A stretch of 41,898 bases of DNA, from contig JAHCKS010000039.1 of NCBI GenBank assembly GCA_026125665.1, positions 1-41,898 on the forward strand. Direction: 5' to 3'. Positions 8,946-19,141 of the stretch are shown one piece after another (position 1 is the first letter of the stretch; each line of letters starts with the position of its first letter). The DNA comes from Rubrivivax sp. GTDB taxonomy: Bacteria; Pseudomonadota; Gammaproteobacteria; Burkholderiales; Burkholderiaceae_C. The position numbers were made by a program, and so were the translations under genes. The notes below the pieces were generated by a model, which was not told the DNA's origin, searched no databases, and saw only the letters and a program-made list of their open reading frames with translations.

Positions 8946-9399
8946 CGGTGACGGTCTCCAGTCGACGGGCGTCGCCGCTGTCCTTGCCGGTCCAGCTCAC
9001 GACGACGGTCATGCGGCCGGTGCCGGCATCCAGCGTGGCGGTGGACGCGACGGTGCCCGGCAGCGCCGCGGCGACGCGGGTCTGCCAGTCGGCGGCGCGC
9101 GCCTGCGCGGCTGCGTTGCCGCAGGTGCCCGCCTGCGGCAGCGTGTAGCAGGCGGCGTTCGGCGTGTCGACGAGCACGGTGGCCAGCAGCTCGGAGGTGA
9201 ACTGCGTGGCGACCTGGCGCGACTGCGCCTCGGTCGTCTGCGCCATCATGCGGCCCTGGAAGCGCGTCATCGCCAGCATGCCGAAGGCGAGGATGGCCAG
9301 GGCGATGAGGCCGTCGAGCAGGCCGCTGCCGCGGCGGGCGGTGACGAGCGCGGCGCGACGCGGCGCGGGGCTCAGCAGCCGGAGAGCTTGTTTCCGCAT
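8935..9399 (-). CDS. pilV: PilV-like minor pilin
   Basis: This 154-residue protein has a basic leader, then ARRG followed by 'SGLLDGLIALAILAFGMLAM', a prepilin-type helix. Position +5 carries Asp rather than Glu, an acidic substitution that appears in PilV-like proteins. The segment 'RFQGRMMAQTTEAQSRQVATQF' is typical PilV. Two cysteines (in 'AACYTLPQAGTC') probably form a disulphide, and the C-terminal 'MTVVVSWTGKDSGDARRLETVT' is the common final strand. The ATG at 9399 lies 28 bases inside fimT, so both are translated from a shared message. PilV acts with PilW, PilX, FimT and PilY1 in pilus initiation. The symbol is given by position and the helix signature. Confidence 0.88.
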   Translation of the reverse strand: MRKQALRLLSPAPRRAALVTARRGSGLLDGLIALAILAFGMLAMTRFQGRMMAQTTEAQSRQVATQFTSELLATVLVDTPNAACYTLPQAGTCGNAAAQARAADWQTRVAAALPGTVASTATLDAGTGRMTVVVSWTGKDSGDARRLETVTDVR

Positions 9400-9878
9400 A
9401 GCCTGATTCCTCCGCCGGCGTCGATGCGCAGCCCGGGGCAGCGCTGCTCGGCCGAGCAGGTGACGCCGGGCAGCGCCAGGTCGACGGCGGCCGCGACGAA
9501 GTCCACCGGGGGCGCGACCGCCCGGTTCACGGGATAGCCGCGCGGCGTGAAGTCGACCGTGGCGGCCGCGGCGGTGACGCCGCCGGCGAGCGTGCGCTCG
9601 CGCAGCAGCGTCATGGCCGCCACGTCCTGCGCCTCGAGCACCTGGATCGTCGAGCCGTTGGTCGTGAGGCGCACGATGCGGTTGCGCTTGATCGCCTCGC
9701 TCTGCGCGAACAGGGCCTCGGTCTGCAGCGTCGTGCCACCCTCGCGCAGGCGCGAGTTGTTCACGTAGTCCGAGAAGTGCGGTGCCGCGGCGACGAGCAG
9801 GAAGGCGGCGATCGTGATCGCCACCAGCAGCTCGATCAGCGTCAGGCCGCGCGGTGCGCGGTGTGTCACGTGTCGCAT
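9372..9878 (-). CDS. fimT: FimT/FimU (GspH-type) pseudopilin
   Basis: The 168-residue protein carries a short leader, RGL and then '[21 protein letters not shown]', a canonical prepilin signal with Glu at +5. The following '[20 protein letters not shown]...[10 protein letters not shown]' is the GspH/FimT signature, where AxxEAIKRN is strongly conserved. The GspH-like beta domain ends with '[19 protein letters not shown]' and has four C-terminal cysteines. FimT/FimU is the minor pilin that connects the tip complex to the major pilin; FimT also binds DNA in some naturally competent bacteria, and the C-terminal cysteine/lysine-containing tail is the region to inspect for that. ATG 9878 overlaps the end of pilE by 13 bases. 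GspH of a type II system is unlikely given the pil neighbours. Confidence 0.88.
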   Translation of the reverse strand: MRHVTHRAPRGLTLIELLVAITIAAFLLVAAAPHFSDYVNNSRLREGGTTLQTEALFAQSEAIKRNRIVRLTTNGSTIQVLEAQDVAAMTLLRERTLAGGVTAAAATVDFTPRGYPVNRAVAPPVDFVAAAVDLALPGVTCSAEQRCPGLRIDAGGGIRLCGNKLSGC

Positions 9879-10318
9879 GTCGCCCCCCGCGTGCTCCAGC
9901 AGGCCGTCGCCGGCGTGCCCTTGGGGTGCGCCGTCGTCGCGCGCGTGCCCTGGTGGTTGATGGTGTAGGTGTAGCCGGCCATCGAGCCGGAGCCGGTGGC
10001 CGTGGCGGTGAAGCCGCTGCCGCCGCCACTGATGACGCAAGTGATGGTGAAGTCCGCCACCACGGGCACGGCCACCGCGCAGGCGCCGGCGTTCGTGTAG
10101 TTGCCCACGTCCTGGAAGCGCTGCTCCATGCGCACGGCGTAGGAGCTCAGGCCGTCCAGCGCCGGCGGCACCTTCGAGCGCTGCACGTAGTTGCGGTAAG
10201 ACGGCAGCGCCACGCCGGCCAGGATGCCCACGATGGCGATCGCCACCAGCAGCTCGATGAGCGTGAAGCCCCGGCGCGACGGGGAGCGACCTGCGCAGTG
10301 ATGGAAGTTGCGAAGCAT
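9866..10318 (-). CDS. pilE: PilE-type type IV pilin
   Basis: The 150-residue product has a 17-residue leader with RRG, then '[20 protein letters not shown]' followed by [12 protein letters not shown], the archetypal major/PilE pilin N terminus (Phe at +1, Glu at +5). The globular part has cysteines in 'AGACAVAV', 'ITCVI', 'ACWS' and 'TCDT'; the last pair bounds a short D-loop. PilE-type proteins can be the major pilin or a minor component of the tip complex, and presence inside the minor pilin operon favours the latter. ATG 10318 was chosen because the leader length is normal. Here pilE is the first gene of the run, whereas in many beta- and gammaproteobacteria it is last. Confidence 0.88.
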   Translation of the reverse strand: MLRNFHHCAGRSPSRRGFTLIELLVAIAIVGILAGVALPSYRNYVQRSKVPPALDGLSSYAVRMEQRFQDVGNYTNAGACAVAVPVVADFTITCVISGGGSGFTATATGSGSMAGYTYTINHQGTRATTAHPKGTPATACWSTRGATCDT

Positions 10319-10532
10319 GCCGGGCACCTTGTTCGAGCGGCGGCCCACCCTCCGCGCGCGCCATGGGGTGCGCCGGGAGCGGTTCGCCATGAGCCCGGTA
10401 TCGGCAAGGCCGCGCGCCGACTTGAGCGCCGGCCCCTTCCGCTGCCCGCATCCATTTGTGAAGAAGGTGCGCGCCGGTGCACGCGCGGCTCCGCCGCGTG
10501 ACATGCGTCACGCCGGAGCGCGGCCGTGCCGC
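10319..10532 (-). other. 214-base gap between ruvB and pilE, probable pilus operon promoter region
   Basis: No gene is supported here. The stretch holds an interrupted palindrome GTGAC-ATGC-GTCAC at 10498-10511 just after the ruvB stop, adjacent GC-rich hairpin-forming sequence at about 10478-10500, and a lower-GC patch near 10450-10465. I could not identify a convincing -35/-10 pair or a sigma-54 site (see rejected items). Confidence 0.4.
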
Positions 10533-11633
<1,101 letters not shown>

Positions 11634-11640
11634 GGCCTCG

Positions 11641-11646
11641 ATTATC
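11641..11646 (-). promoter_or_regulatory. -10-like GATAAT of ruvB
   Basis: On the minus strand GATAAT ends 7 bases before the ruvB ATG. Transcription would then begin at or within a base or two of the start codon. No good -35 is seen. Confidence 0.4.
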
Positions 11647-11654
11647 GGCGGCGG

Positions 11655-11660
11655 CACAAT
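11655..11660 (+). promoter_or_regulatory. -10-like CACAAT upstream of the GST gene
   Basis: CACAAT lies 56 bases before the GST ATG and is divergent to the ruvB element 9 bases away. The GST leader carries a clear GAGGAG ribosome binding site (around 11704-11709). Confidence 0.35.
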
Positions 11661-11716
11661 GCCACCGGCAGCGCCACCACGCCGGCCCGCGCCCCTTCGC
11701 CACGAGGAGACACCGC

Positions 11717-12373
11717 ATGATCACGCTGTACGGCAGCAACATCTCGAACTACTACAACAAGGTCAAGCTCGTGCTGCTGGAGAAGAACCTGCCGTTCACC
11801 GAACAACCGCAGCGCGCGCGATCGAAGGACGAGACGGTGCTCGCCGCGACACCGCTGGGCAAGATCCCGTTCGTGCGCATCGGCGAGCACACGCTGTGCG
11901 AGAGCCAGGTCATCGTCGACTGCCTGGAAGCGATGCACCCCGAGCCGCCGCTCGTGCCGGCCGACCCGCTGGCGGCGGCCAAGGTGCGCGAGATCGCCGC
12001 CTTCCTCGAGCTCTATGTCGAGTGGGTCGCACGCGAGCTCTACGGCGAGGCCTTCTTCGGCGGCAAGGCGAGCGACGAGGTCAAGGCCAGCGTGCGCAGC
12101 CGCCTGCAGCGAAACATCCCGGCGTTCATGCGCCTGGCGAAGTTCTCGCCGTACGTCGCCGGGTCCGAGTTCACGCTCGCCGACGCCGCCGCCTACTCGG
12201 CGCTGCCCACTGCGGCCCAGGCGACGAAGGCCGTGTTCGGCGAGGACCTGGTCGCCGCCGCCGGCATCGACTGGAAGGGCTATCTCAAGCTGCTCGGCCA
12301 GCGGCCTTCGGTGCAGCGCGTCAACGCCGACCGCAAGCGCGAGATCGAAGCGGCCGCCGCGGCCGGGGCCTGA
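11717..12373 (+). CDS. Glutathione S-transferase family protein
   Basis: The 218-residue protein has an N-terminal thioredoxin-like domain: [20 protein letters not shown], then '[26 protein letters not shown]', with the cis-proline of KIPF and the glutathione gamma-glutamyl-binding ES pair. An all-helical C-terminal domain contains '[14 protein letters not shown]', the N-capping box typical of GSTs (S/T-x-x-D). It is probably a cytosolic glutathione transferase; substrate cannot be inferred. Ser10/Ser13 and Tyr14/Tyr15 are the candidate catalytic hydroxyls. A strong GAGGAG lies 8-13 bases upstream of ATG 11717. The CorA-like gene follows after 53 bases on the same strand. Confidence 0.93.
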   Translation: MITLYGSNISNYYNKVKLVLLEKNLPFTEQPQRARSKDETVLAATPLGKIPFVRIGEHTLCESQVIVDCLEAMHPEPPLVPADPLAAAKVREIAAFLELYVEWVARELYGEAFFGGKASDEVKASVRSRLQRNIPAFMRLAKFSPYVAGSEFTLADAAAYSALPTAAQATKAVFGEDLVAAAGIDWKGYLKLLGQRPSVQRVNADRKREIEAAAAAGA

Positions 12374-12426
12374 CGTCTCGACGCCGGCCGCGGCCCCCAC
12401 GCACGCGCCACCTCGTCGCGCCGGTC

Positions 12427-14163
12427 ATGCTGCAGGCCACCTCGTCCGCGCCGGGCGCCGCGACGGCGCAGGATCCGGCCGCCGCGAGCTCCCCGCCGCG
12501 CGTGCTGGAGCTGCGCCAGGCCCTCGTGTGGCCGCTGCGCCTCATGCACACCGGAGCGGCCGACGAGCCGGCGGCCGGCCGTGCGCCGTGGCAGCGGCTG
12601 CGCGAGCTCGGCGACGGCACGCCGTGGCGCGAGCAGTTCGACGAATACACGGGCGACGTCGACGGCTTCCACGAGCGCCACTACAACGAGTTCGTCAGCT
12701 TCCTGCCCTACGTGCAGCGCTTCCTGTACGGGCACGGGCGCGTGGCGCGCGGCCACGAGGACGCCGGCGCGAGCGGCTCGCCGATGCGCGTGTTCCGCCG
12801 CCACGACATCGCCGCGGCGCGCGTGGTGCCGCGCGCCGGCGACGCACCGGTTCTGCTCAAGGTGGTGCACATCGACCTGTACTTCTTCTACGGCGTCGAC
12901 GTCGTGCTGCTGAACGTCGAGGTGGCGAGCGAGGACCTGCCGCTGCCGCTGGCGCAGGAGCTGATGTACCGCTTCGGCCGCGCCTACCCTGCCGGCTGGA
13001 GTGCCGGCGGCGAGGCGCTTCACTGCCTGGCGAGCTTCGAGTGGCTCGACGCCGGGGGGCGCGTGCTCGCGGCCAGCGACGCGCACGACCGCGACGCCTT
13101 CCTCCGCCACGTGGCCGAGCACCGCGCGCCGCGCATCGCGCGGCACTGGGAGTTCGTGCTGGCGCCGCTTGTCAACCACCACTCCGCGGCGGCGGGCGAG
13201 CTGCGCTTCAGGCAGATCGAGTACTACCGCATGCCGATGATGGCCTACCTGGCGATGGACGACCCGCGCCGGCTCGGCCGCGCCGATTTCGTCCGCCTGG
13301 GCCTCGTCACCGGAGGCGAGGCGCTGGCCGTGGCGCCCGCCGTCCATGCGCCCGTCGGGCCCGCGCCGGCGCTGCCGTTCTCGGAGTCTCACGTGGCGGA
13401 CTTCGAGCGGCAGTTCTGCTACGACCGCTTCTGGGCCGATGCCGGCGCGGCACCCCACACGCGCTATCTCTGCTCGGGCCTGGCGCTGGTGGTGGTGGGC
13501 ACCGCCGGCAGCGAGTTCTACCGCTGCCGCGACCGCGGCGTGCTGGCGCAGTTCCGCCACCAGCACTTCCTGCTCTTCCTCATCGCGCACCTGCAGAAGG
13601 CAACGCTGCTGATGATCTCGGACCGGCTGGCCGAGGCGCTGACGGCGATGGACGTCACGGCGCCCGAGAGCGTGAAGCGCTTCAAGCGGCAGATACGCCT
13701 CACCTACGTCGGCTTCCTCGGCTTCACGCACCGCTACTGGTTCCACGAGGTGAGCGAGCAGGCGCACGTGAAGGCGCTGTTCCACATGTGCCGGCGGCAC
13801 CTCGGCATCGACGCGCTGTACGAGGAGGTGAAGGAGCGCATCCACGACATGAACGCCTACCTCGACGCCGACAGCCTGCGCCGGCAGGCGAACACGGTGG
13901 TGCGGCTGACGGTAGTGACGATCTTCGGCCTCATCGGCACGGTGACCACCGGCTTCCTCGGCATGAACCTGCTGGCCGAGGCCGACGCCCCGCTGGCGAC
14001 GAAGGTGCTGATGTTCCTCGTGGTGTTCGTGCCGACGATCGTGCTGACGATCTACACGATGGTGAAGTCCAAGCGGCTTTCGGACTTCCTGGACATCGTC
14101 TCCGACGAGCGCGTGCCCGCGTGGACGAAATTCAAGGCGTTCTTCGCCGTGTGGCGCGGGTGA
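12427..14163 (+). CDS. CorA-like membrane protein with very long N-terminal domain
   Basis: The 578-residue protein ends with two membrane segments (about residues 493-515 and 525-546). The first ends in TTGFLGMNLL, so the GMN selectivity motif of the CorA Mg2+/Co2+ channel family is present at residues 512-514, at the usual place just after TM1. A short positively charged tail 'MVKSKRLSDFLD' begins just after TM2, and the last ~30 residues are cytosolic. The ~490-residue soluble part is about twice the CorA norm and begins with 'LRQALVWPLRLM'; I do not recognise its first 350 residues. A helical stretch ('FKRQIRLTYVGFLGFTHRYWFHEVSEQ') precedes TM1 and may be the long stalk helix. Metal transport is inferred. 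ATG 12427 has no clear ribosome binding site. A canonical corA lies on the opposite strand about 900 bases away. Confidence 0.7.
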   Translation: MLQATSSAPGAATAQDPAAASSPPRVLELRQALVWPLRLMHTGAADEPAAGRAPWQRLRELGDGTPWREQFDEYTGDVDGFHERHYNEFVSFLPYVQRFLYGHGRVARGHEDAGASGSPMRVFRRHDIAAARVVPRAGDAPVLLKVVHIDLYFFYGVDVVLLNVEVASEDLPLPLAQELMYRFGRAYPAGWSAGGEALHCLASFEWLDAGGRVLAASDAHDRDAFLRHVAEHRAPRIARHWEFVLAPLVNHHSAAAGELRFRQIEYYRMPMMAYLAMDDPRRLGRADFVRLGLVTGGEALAVAPAVHAPVGPAPALPFSESHVADFERQFCYDRFWADAGAAPHTRYLCSGLALVVVGTAGSEFYRCRDRGVLAQFRHQHFLLFLIAHLQKATLLMISDRLAEALTAMDVTAPESVKRFKRQIRLTYVGFLGFTHRYWFHEVSEQAHVKALFHMCRRHLGIDALYEEVKERIHDMNAYLDADSLRRQANTVVRLTVVTIFGLIGTVTTGFLGMNLLAEADAPLATKVLMFLVVFVPTIVLTIYTMVKSKRLSDFLDIVSDERVPAWTKFKAFFAVWRG

Positions 14164-14570
14164 AGCTGCCGGAGCAGGCGGCTCTGGATCGTGTCGCGCG
14201 GTCCGGCAGGCTCTGGAGGTTGCGGCGGCGGCAGGCTTGAGGAGACGCCGCCGATCGTCGGCGGTGCCGGCAAGGGCCGAGGTTCTAGGGGGACCGCTCC
14301 AGCCCCGTGCCGGATCGGGTGAAGATCGGGGGGAACTTCCGCCGTCGGGACTCACTCTCAGGACTCAAGCGGCGCGTCCGGAGGCTGGAAGTTCTGATGT
14401 CCGGCAGTCAGGTTTCGCGGCGACTTTGGGGTTTTACTGTTGTGCAGCCGGCCGCTCCGGCTGAAATCCCCGGGTGGTTCTCCTCCTCCTCCCTCCCTCC
14501 CTCGTTCACCCGGGGGCGCTGCACAACAGAATTTATTCGAAGCGGCCGCTTCCTCGGCGGTGCGTCGGCA
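14164..14570. other. 407-base non-coding gap between convergent genes, structured
   Basis: No credible gene is seen. Contents: a 7-bp hairpin (CCGCCGA / TCGGCGG, 14248-14264), an inverted pair GAACTTCC (14333-14340) and GGAAGTTC (14387-14394), a direct repeat of GGACTCA at about 14347 and 14361, and the nested hairpin with pyrimidine tract at 14437-14529. Base composition is visibly lower in GC than the flanking genes from about 14390 to 14540. Confidence 0.6.
14437..14529 (-). ncRNA. Nested hairpin element with a G-rich (G-quadruplex-type) loop; function unknown
   Basis: Outer arms CTGTTGTGCAGC (14437-14448) and GCTGCACAACAG (14518-14529) are perfect 12-bp inverted repeats. Inner arms CCCCGGGTG (14468-14476) and CACCCGGGG (14507-14515) are a perfect 9-bp pair. 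A third small hairpin CAGCCGG / CCGGCTG (14445-14451, 14457-14463) competes with the outer stem. On the minus strand the inner loop is a pure purine run (14503 to 14478) with three GGG and three GG runs separated by single A. The element begins 41 bases beyond the stop of the TonB-like gene. It may be a 3'-UTR structure or small RNA; no T-tract makes it a standard terminator. Confidence 0.45.
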
Positions 14571-15071
14571 TCACTGCTGCGGCGCCGAGAGCGGCGCGGC
14601 CGCCTCCCCCGGGGGCAGGCCCTTCTGGCCTTCCGTCAGCGAGTGCGTCTGGAAGAGGCCCGAGCGGTCGACGAAGAAGGTCTCGACGAAGCGCACCACG
14701 CCTCCCGGCAGCCTGACCGGGGCCGGGAACGGCGCGGCGCGCCGCAGCATGGCCAGCACCCACGGCTCGACCTCCTCGGCCGCCGGCTTGCGCGGCACGC
14801 TGATCGACGTGATCTGCCCGTGCGCGTCGATCTCCGCCTCGACGGTGATGACGCCATAGACGAGAGGCGGCAGCGCGCCGAGGTACACGCGCCCCGGGAA
14901 GCAGTCGTAGATGTGGCGCGCCGCCTCCAGGCGGTAGCCCTCCTCGGTGGTGCTTTCGGCCCTGGGCTCGCGCGGGCACTGGGGCGGCGGCACCATGTTG
15001 AACTGCGCCGCCGCCAGCGCCGGCAGCAGCAGGCCGAGGCCCGCCGCCACCAGCGCGCGGGGCCTGCGCAT
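14571..15071 (-). CDS. Periplasmic TonB-C-terminal-like protein coupled to corA
   Basis: The 166-residue product starts with a signal peptide (MRRPRALVAAGLGLLLPALAAA, probable cleavage after AAA near residue 22). The mature part has three early cysteine/tyrosine-rich elements ('PPPQCPREP', 'HIYDCFPG') and then 'YGVITVEAEIDAHGQITSIS', 'VPRKPAAEEVEPWVLAMLRR', 'AAPFPAPV' and 'VRFVETFFV', the beta-alpha-beta pattern of the TonB C-terminal (TonB_C / energy transducer) domain. It lacks the membrane anchor and proline spacer of a true TonB, so energy transduction is doubtful. Its ATG overlaps the corA stop by one base (TGATG), so the two are translationally coupled and may act together. I do not know a described partner role. 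Confidence 0.7.
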   Translation of the reverse strand: MRRPRALVAAGLGLLLPALAAAQFNMVPPPQCPREPRAESTTEEGYRLEAARHIYDCFPGRVYLGALPPLVYGVITVEAEIDAHGQITSISVPRKPAAEEVEPWVLAMLRRAAPFPAPVRLPGGVVRFVETFFVDRSGLFQTHSLTEGQKGLPPGEAAAPLSAPQQ

Positions 15072-16045
15072 CAACGCAGCCACCCCTTGCGCCGGAAGTA
15101 GAGGAAAGGCGCGGCGACGCTGGCCACCATCAGCGCCAGCGCGAACGGGTAGCCCCAGGTCTGGTCGAGCTCGGGCATGTGCCGGAAGTTCATGCCGTAG
15201 ATGCTGGCGATGAGCGTGGGCGGCAGCAGCGCGACGCTGGCCACCGAGAAGATCTTGATGATCTTGTTCTGGTTGATGTTGATGAAGCCGACCACCGCAT
15301 CCATCAGGAAGTTGATCTTCTCGAACAGGAACGCGGTGTGCGAATCGAGCGAGTCGATGTCGCGCAGGATCTGGCGCGCCTGCTCGAACTGCTCGGCGTT
15401 GAGCATGCGGCTGCGCATCATGAAGCTCAGCGCGCGGCGCGTGTCCATCACGTTGCGGCGGATGCGGCCGTTGACGTCCTCCTCGCGGGCGATGGCCGCC
15501 AGCACCTCGGCCGCGGTGCGGTCGTTCACGTCTTCCTTCAGCACGCGCGCGCTGACGCGCTCGAGCTGGTCGTAGATGCCTTCCAGCGCATCGGCGCTGT
15601 ACTCGGCGTCGGCGTCGTACAGCTTGAGCAGCACGTCCTTCGCGTCCTCGATCAGCGCCGGGATGCGGCGCGCGCGCAGGCGCAGCAGGCGGAACACCGG
15701 CAGGTCCTCGGCGTGCACCGAGAACAGCACGTTGTGATGCAGGATGAAGGCCACGCGCACGTTGCGCGGCGCGACGTCGTCGTCGATGAGGAAGTCCGAG
15801 CGGATGTGCAGCTCGCCGTTGGGCTCCTCGTAGAAACGCGCCGACTCCTCGAGGTCGGTCTCGACGATGTCCTCGGGGATCACGAGGCCGAAGCGGCCCT
15901 TGATCCAGCCCTTTTCCTCGGTGCTCGGAGCCTCGAGGTCCACCCACACCGGCTGCACGTGCGCGAGCGACTGCGCCAGCTCCTCGGCGCTTTCGATCTC
16001 TTCCTGGAACAGGCGGCCGTTGGCCAGCGTGAAGACGTTGAGCAT
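15071..16045 (-). CDS. corA: Magnesium/cobalt transporter CorA
   Basis: The 324-residue protein is a full-length CorA: a cytosolic alpha/beta N-terminal domain ('MLNVFTLANGRLFQEEIES...PVWVDLEAP'), long helices ('ALEGIYDQLERVSARVLKEDVN' region), the stalk helix with 'MDAVVGFININQNKIIKIFSV', TM1 ending in IASIYGMNFRHMPEL (the YGMNF selectivity filter with an MPEL loop), TM2 and a basic C-terminal tail 'YFRRKGWLR'. It forms a homopentameric inner-membrane channel for Mg2+, also Co2+ and Ni2+. A -10-like GACAAT at 16085-16090 would give a leader of about 30-40 bases. No Mg2+-responsive leader (mgtA/M-box type) is recognised. It is followed by, and coupled to, the TonB-C-like gene. Confidence 0.95.
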   Translation of the reverse strand: MLNVFTLANGRLFQEEIESAEELAQSLAHVQPVWVDLEAPSTEEKGWIKGRFGLVIPEDIVETDLEESARFYEEPNGELHIRSDFLIDDDVAPRNVRVAFILHHNVLFSVHAEDLPVFRLLRLRARRIPALIEDAKDVLLKLYDADAEYSADALEGIYDQLERVSARVLKEDVNDRTAAEVLAAIAREEDVNGRIRRNVMDTRRALSFMMRSRMLNAEQFEQARQILRDIDSLDSHTAFLFEKINFLMDAVVGFININQNKIIKIFSVASVALLPPTLIASIYGMNFRHMPELDQTWGYPFALALMVASVAAPFLYFRRKGWLR

Positions 16046-16084
16046 GGGGACGGCCCCGGGCGCGGCCTGGGCAAGAGCACGGCG

Positions 16085-16090
16085 ATTGTC
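16085..16090 (-). promoter_or_regulatory. -10-like GACAAT upstream of corA
   Basis: GACAAT on the minus strand, 39 bases before the corA ATG, in a 125-base gap after the methyltransferase gene. A -35 is not obvious. Confidence 0.35.
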
Positions 16091-16170
16091 TCATCGCCCC
16101 TGCGCGCGGCAGCCGGGGCCGAGGGCCCGCCGGACCCGCCTCGTCGCGCAAGGATGCGCCGCAGCGGCCG

Positions 16171-17432
<1,262 letters not shown>

Positions 17433-17436
<4 letters not shown>

Positions 17437-19124
17437 AGCGTCTTGCGCAGCGCCGCCGGAGCGATCTTCAGCGCCTCGCGGTACTTCGCCACCGTGCGCC
17501 GCGCGACCTGGATGCCCTGCTCCTCGAGCATCTGGCTGATCTGGCTGTCCGACAGCGGATGCGCCGCATCCTCGGCGGCGACGAAGCGCTGGATCAGCGC
17601 CCGCACGGCCGTCGAGCTGGCGTTGCCGCCGGCCTCGGTGGCCAGCGAGCTGCCGAAGAAGTACTTCAGCTCGAACGTGCCTTGAGGCGTGGCCATGTAC
17701 TTGGCGGTGGTCACGCGCGAGATCGTGCTCTCGTGCAGCCCGAGCTCGTCGGCGATCTCGCGCAGCACCAGCGGCTTCATGGCGATGGCGCCGTGCGTGA
17801 AGAAGGCGCGCTGGCGCTCGACGATGGCGCGGCTGACGCGCAGGATGGTGTCGAAGCGCTGCTGCACGTTCTTCACGAACCAGCGCGCCTCCTGCAGCCG
17901 CGCGCTCAGGCCGGGGTTGCCGGCGGAGCCGCGCTGCGCGCGCGCCGCCTGCGCGTAGAGGTCGTTGATGCGCAGCTTGGGCATGACATCCGGGTTCAGC
18001 GTGACGGCGAGGCCCCGCCCGGACTTGCGCACGATGACGTCGGGCACGACGATGTTCGCCTCGGCCTGCGAGAACGGCCGCCCGGGCTTGGGCTCGCAGG
18101 CGACGATGAGCGCCTGGGCCTGGCGCACGAGCTCCTCGCTGGCCCCGGTCAGCGACATCAGGCGGCGGATGTCGCGCCGGGCCAGCAGCTCCAGGTAGTT
18201 CTGCGCGATGCGCAGGGCCAAGGTGCGCGCCGGGCCGCGCGGTTGCTGGCGGATCTGCAGCGCCAGGCACTCGCCGAGGTCGCGCGCCCCCACGCCGGGC
18301 GGCTCCAGGCTCTGCAGCCAGCGCAACGCACAGCGCAGGCGGTCGTGCATGGCCTCCACGGCATCGGGGGCGTCGGTGGCCTCGGGAGTGGCGGCGCCGT
18401 TGGGTGCGGGCGTGCCATGCCCGGCGACGCCCGCGATCCCGGCATGCGCCGTGCCGTTCAGCCCGCGCGCGGCACGCGTACCAACGCCCGCCGCTTCGGC
18501 GGCGCCGAGCTCGAGCAGCCGTGCACCGATCTCCTCCAGCGGGTCGGCGAGGTAGCCGTCGGCATCGAGCGAATCGATCAGCGCCAGCAGCGCGACGCGA
18601 TCCTCCGGCGACAGGCGCAGCGACAGTGCCTGGCGCCGCAGGTGCTCGGCGAGCGTGATGTCGGCGCCGCGCCGCTCGGACAGCTCGCTGTCGTCCTCGT
18701 CGCCGTCGCGTTGCACACGGCCCGGGGTCTCCCGGATGCCGTCGAAGTCGTCGCCCTCGGTGCCGTTCTCCCAGTCGTCGCGGCCGGGCGTGCCGAACTC
18801 GTCGGCACGGATCTCGTCGACCTGCTCGCCGCCGTCGCCAGCGCTGTGGCCCTCGGCAGGGTCGCCGCGTTCGCGATGCGCGGCGCCGTCGAACGGCTCG
18901 TCGATGCGGTCGGCCGGCGGCGTGTCGGCCGGCGGCCGCTCCAGCGGCGTCTCGAACGGGCTCGCGGCCTCTTCCTCCAGGTCGAGGAAGGGGTTCTGCT
19001 CGAGCATCTGGCCCACCTCCTGGTGCAGCTCCAGCGTCGAGAGCTGCAGCAGGCGGATCGACTGCTGCAGCTGCGGCGTCAGCGCCAGGTGCTGCGACAG
19101 GCGAACCTGCAGGGTGGGCTTCAT
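17433..19124 (-). CDS. rpoN: RNA polymerase sigma-54 factor RpoN
   Basis: The 563-residue protein has all three regions: region I activator-interacting N terminus 'LQVRLSQHLALTPQLQQSIRLLQLST', an acidic region II (about residues 45-150, rich in Asp/Glu), and region III with the core-binding part, a helix-turn-helix ('LGLHESTISRVTTAKYM') and the C-terminal RpoN box ARRTVAKYREAL that reads the -24 element. It directs transcription of nitrogen, motility, pilus and stress genes with AAA+ activators. An Ala/Gly/Pro-rich insertion near residues 215-260 is longer than in E. coli (477 residues). The start at 19124 is 17 bases after lptB, the classical lptB-rpoN order. Its last bases overlap the next gene. 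Confidence 0.97.
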
Positions 19125-19141
19125 CGCGAGATCCCCGTGCC

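Noticed and set aside
10319-10450. Sigma-54 (-24/-12) promoter upstream of pilE (GGCGC..TTGC near 10405-10420, minus strand)
   Set aside because: The GG-to-GC spacing is 11 bases instead of 10 and the TGGCAC part is poor.
14437-14529. Remnant of an insertion sequence or MITE bounded by the 12-bp inverted repeats
   Set aside because: No flanking target-site duplication and no transposase remnant were seen, and the inner structure is better explained as an RNA fold. It cannot be excluded.
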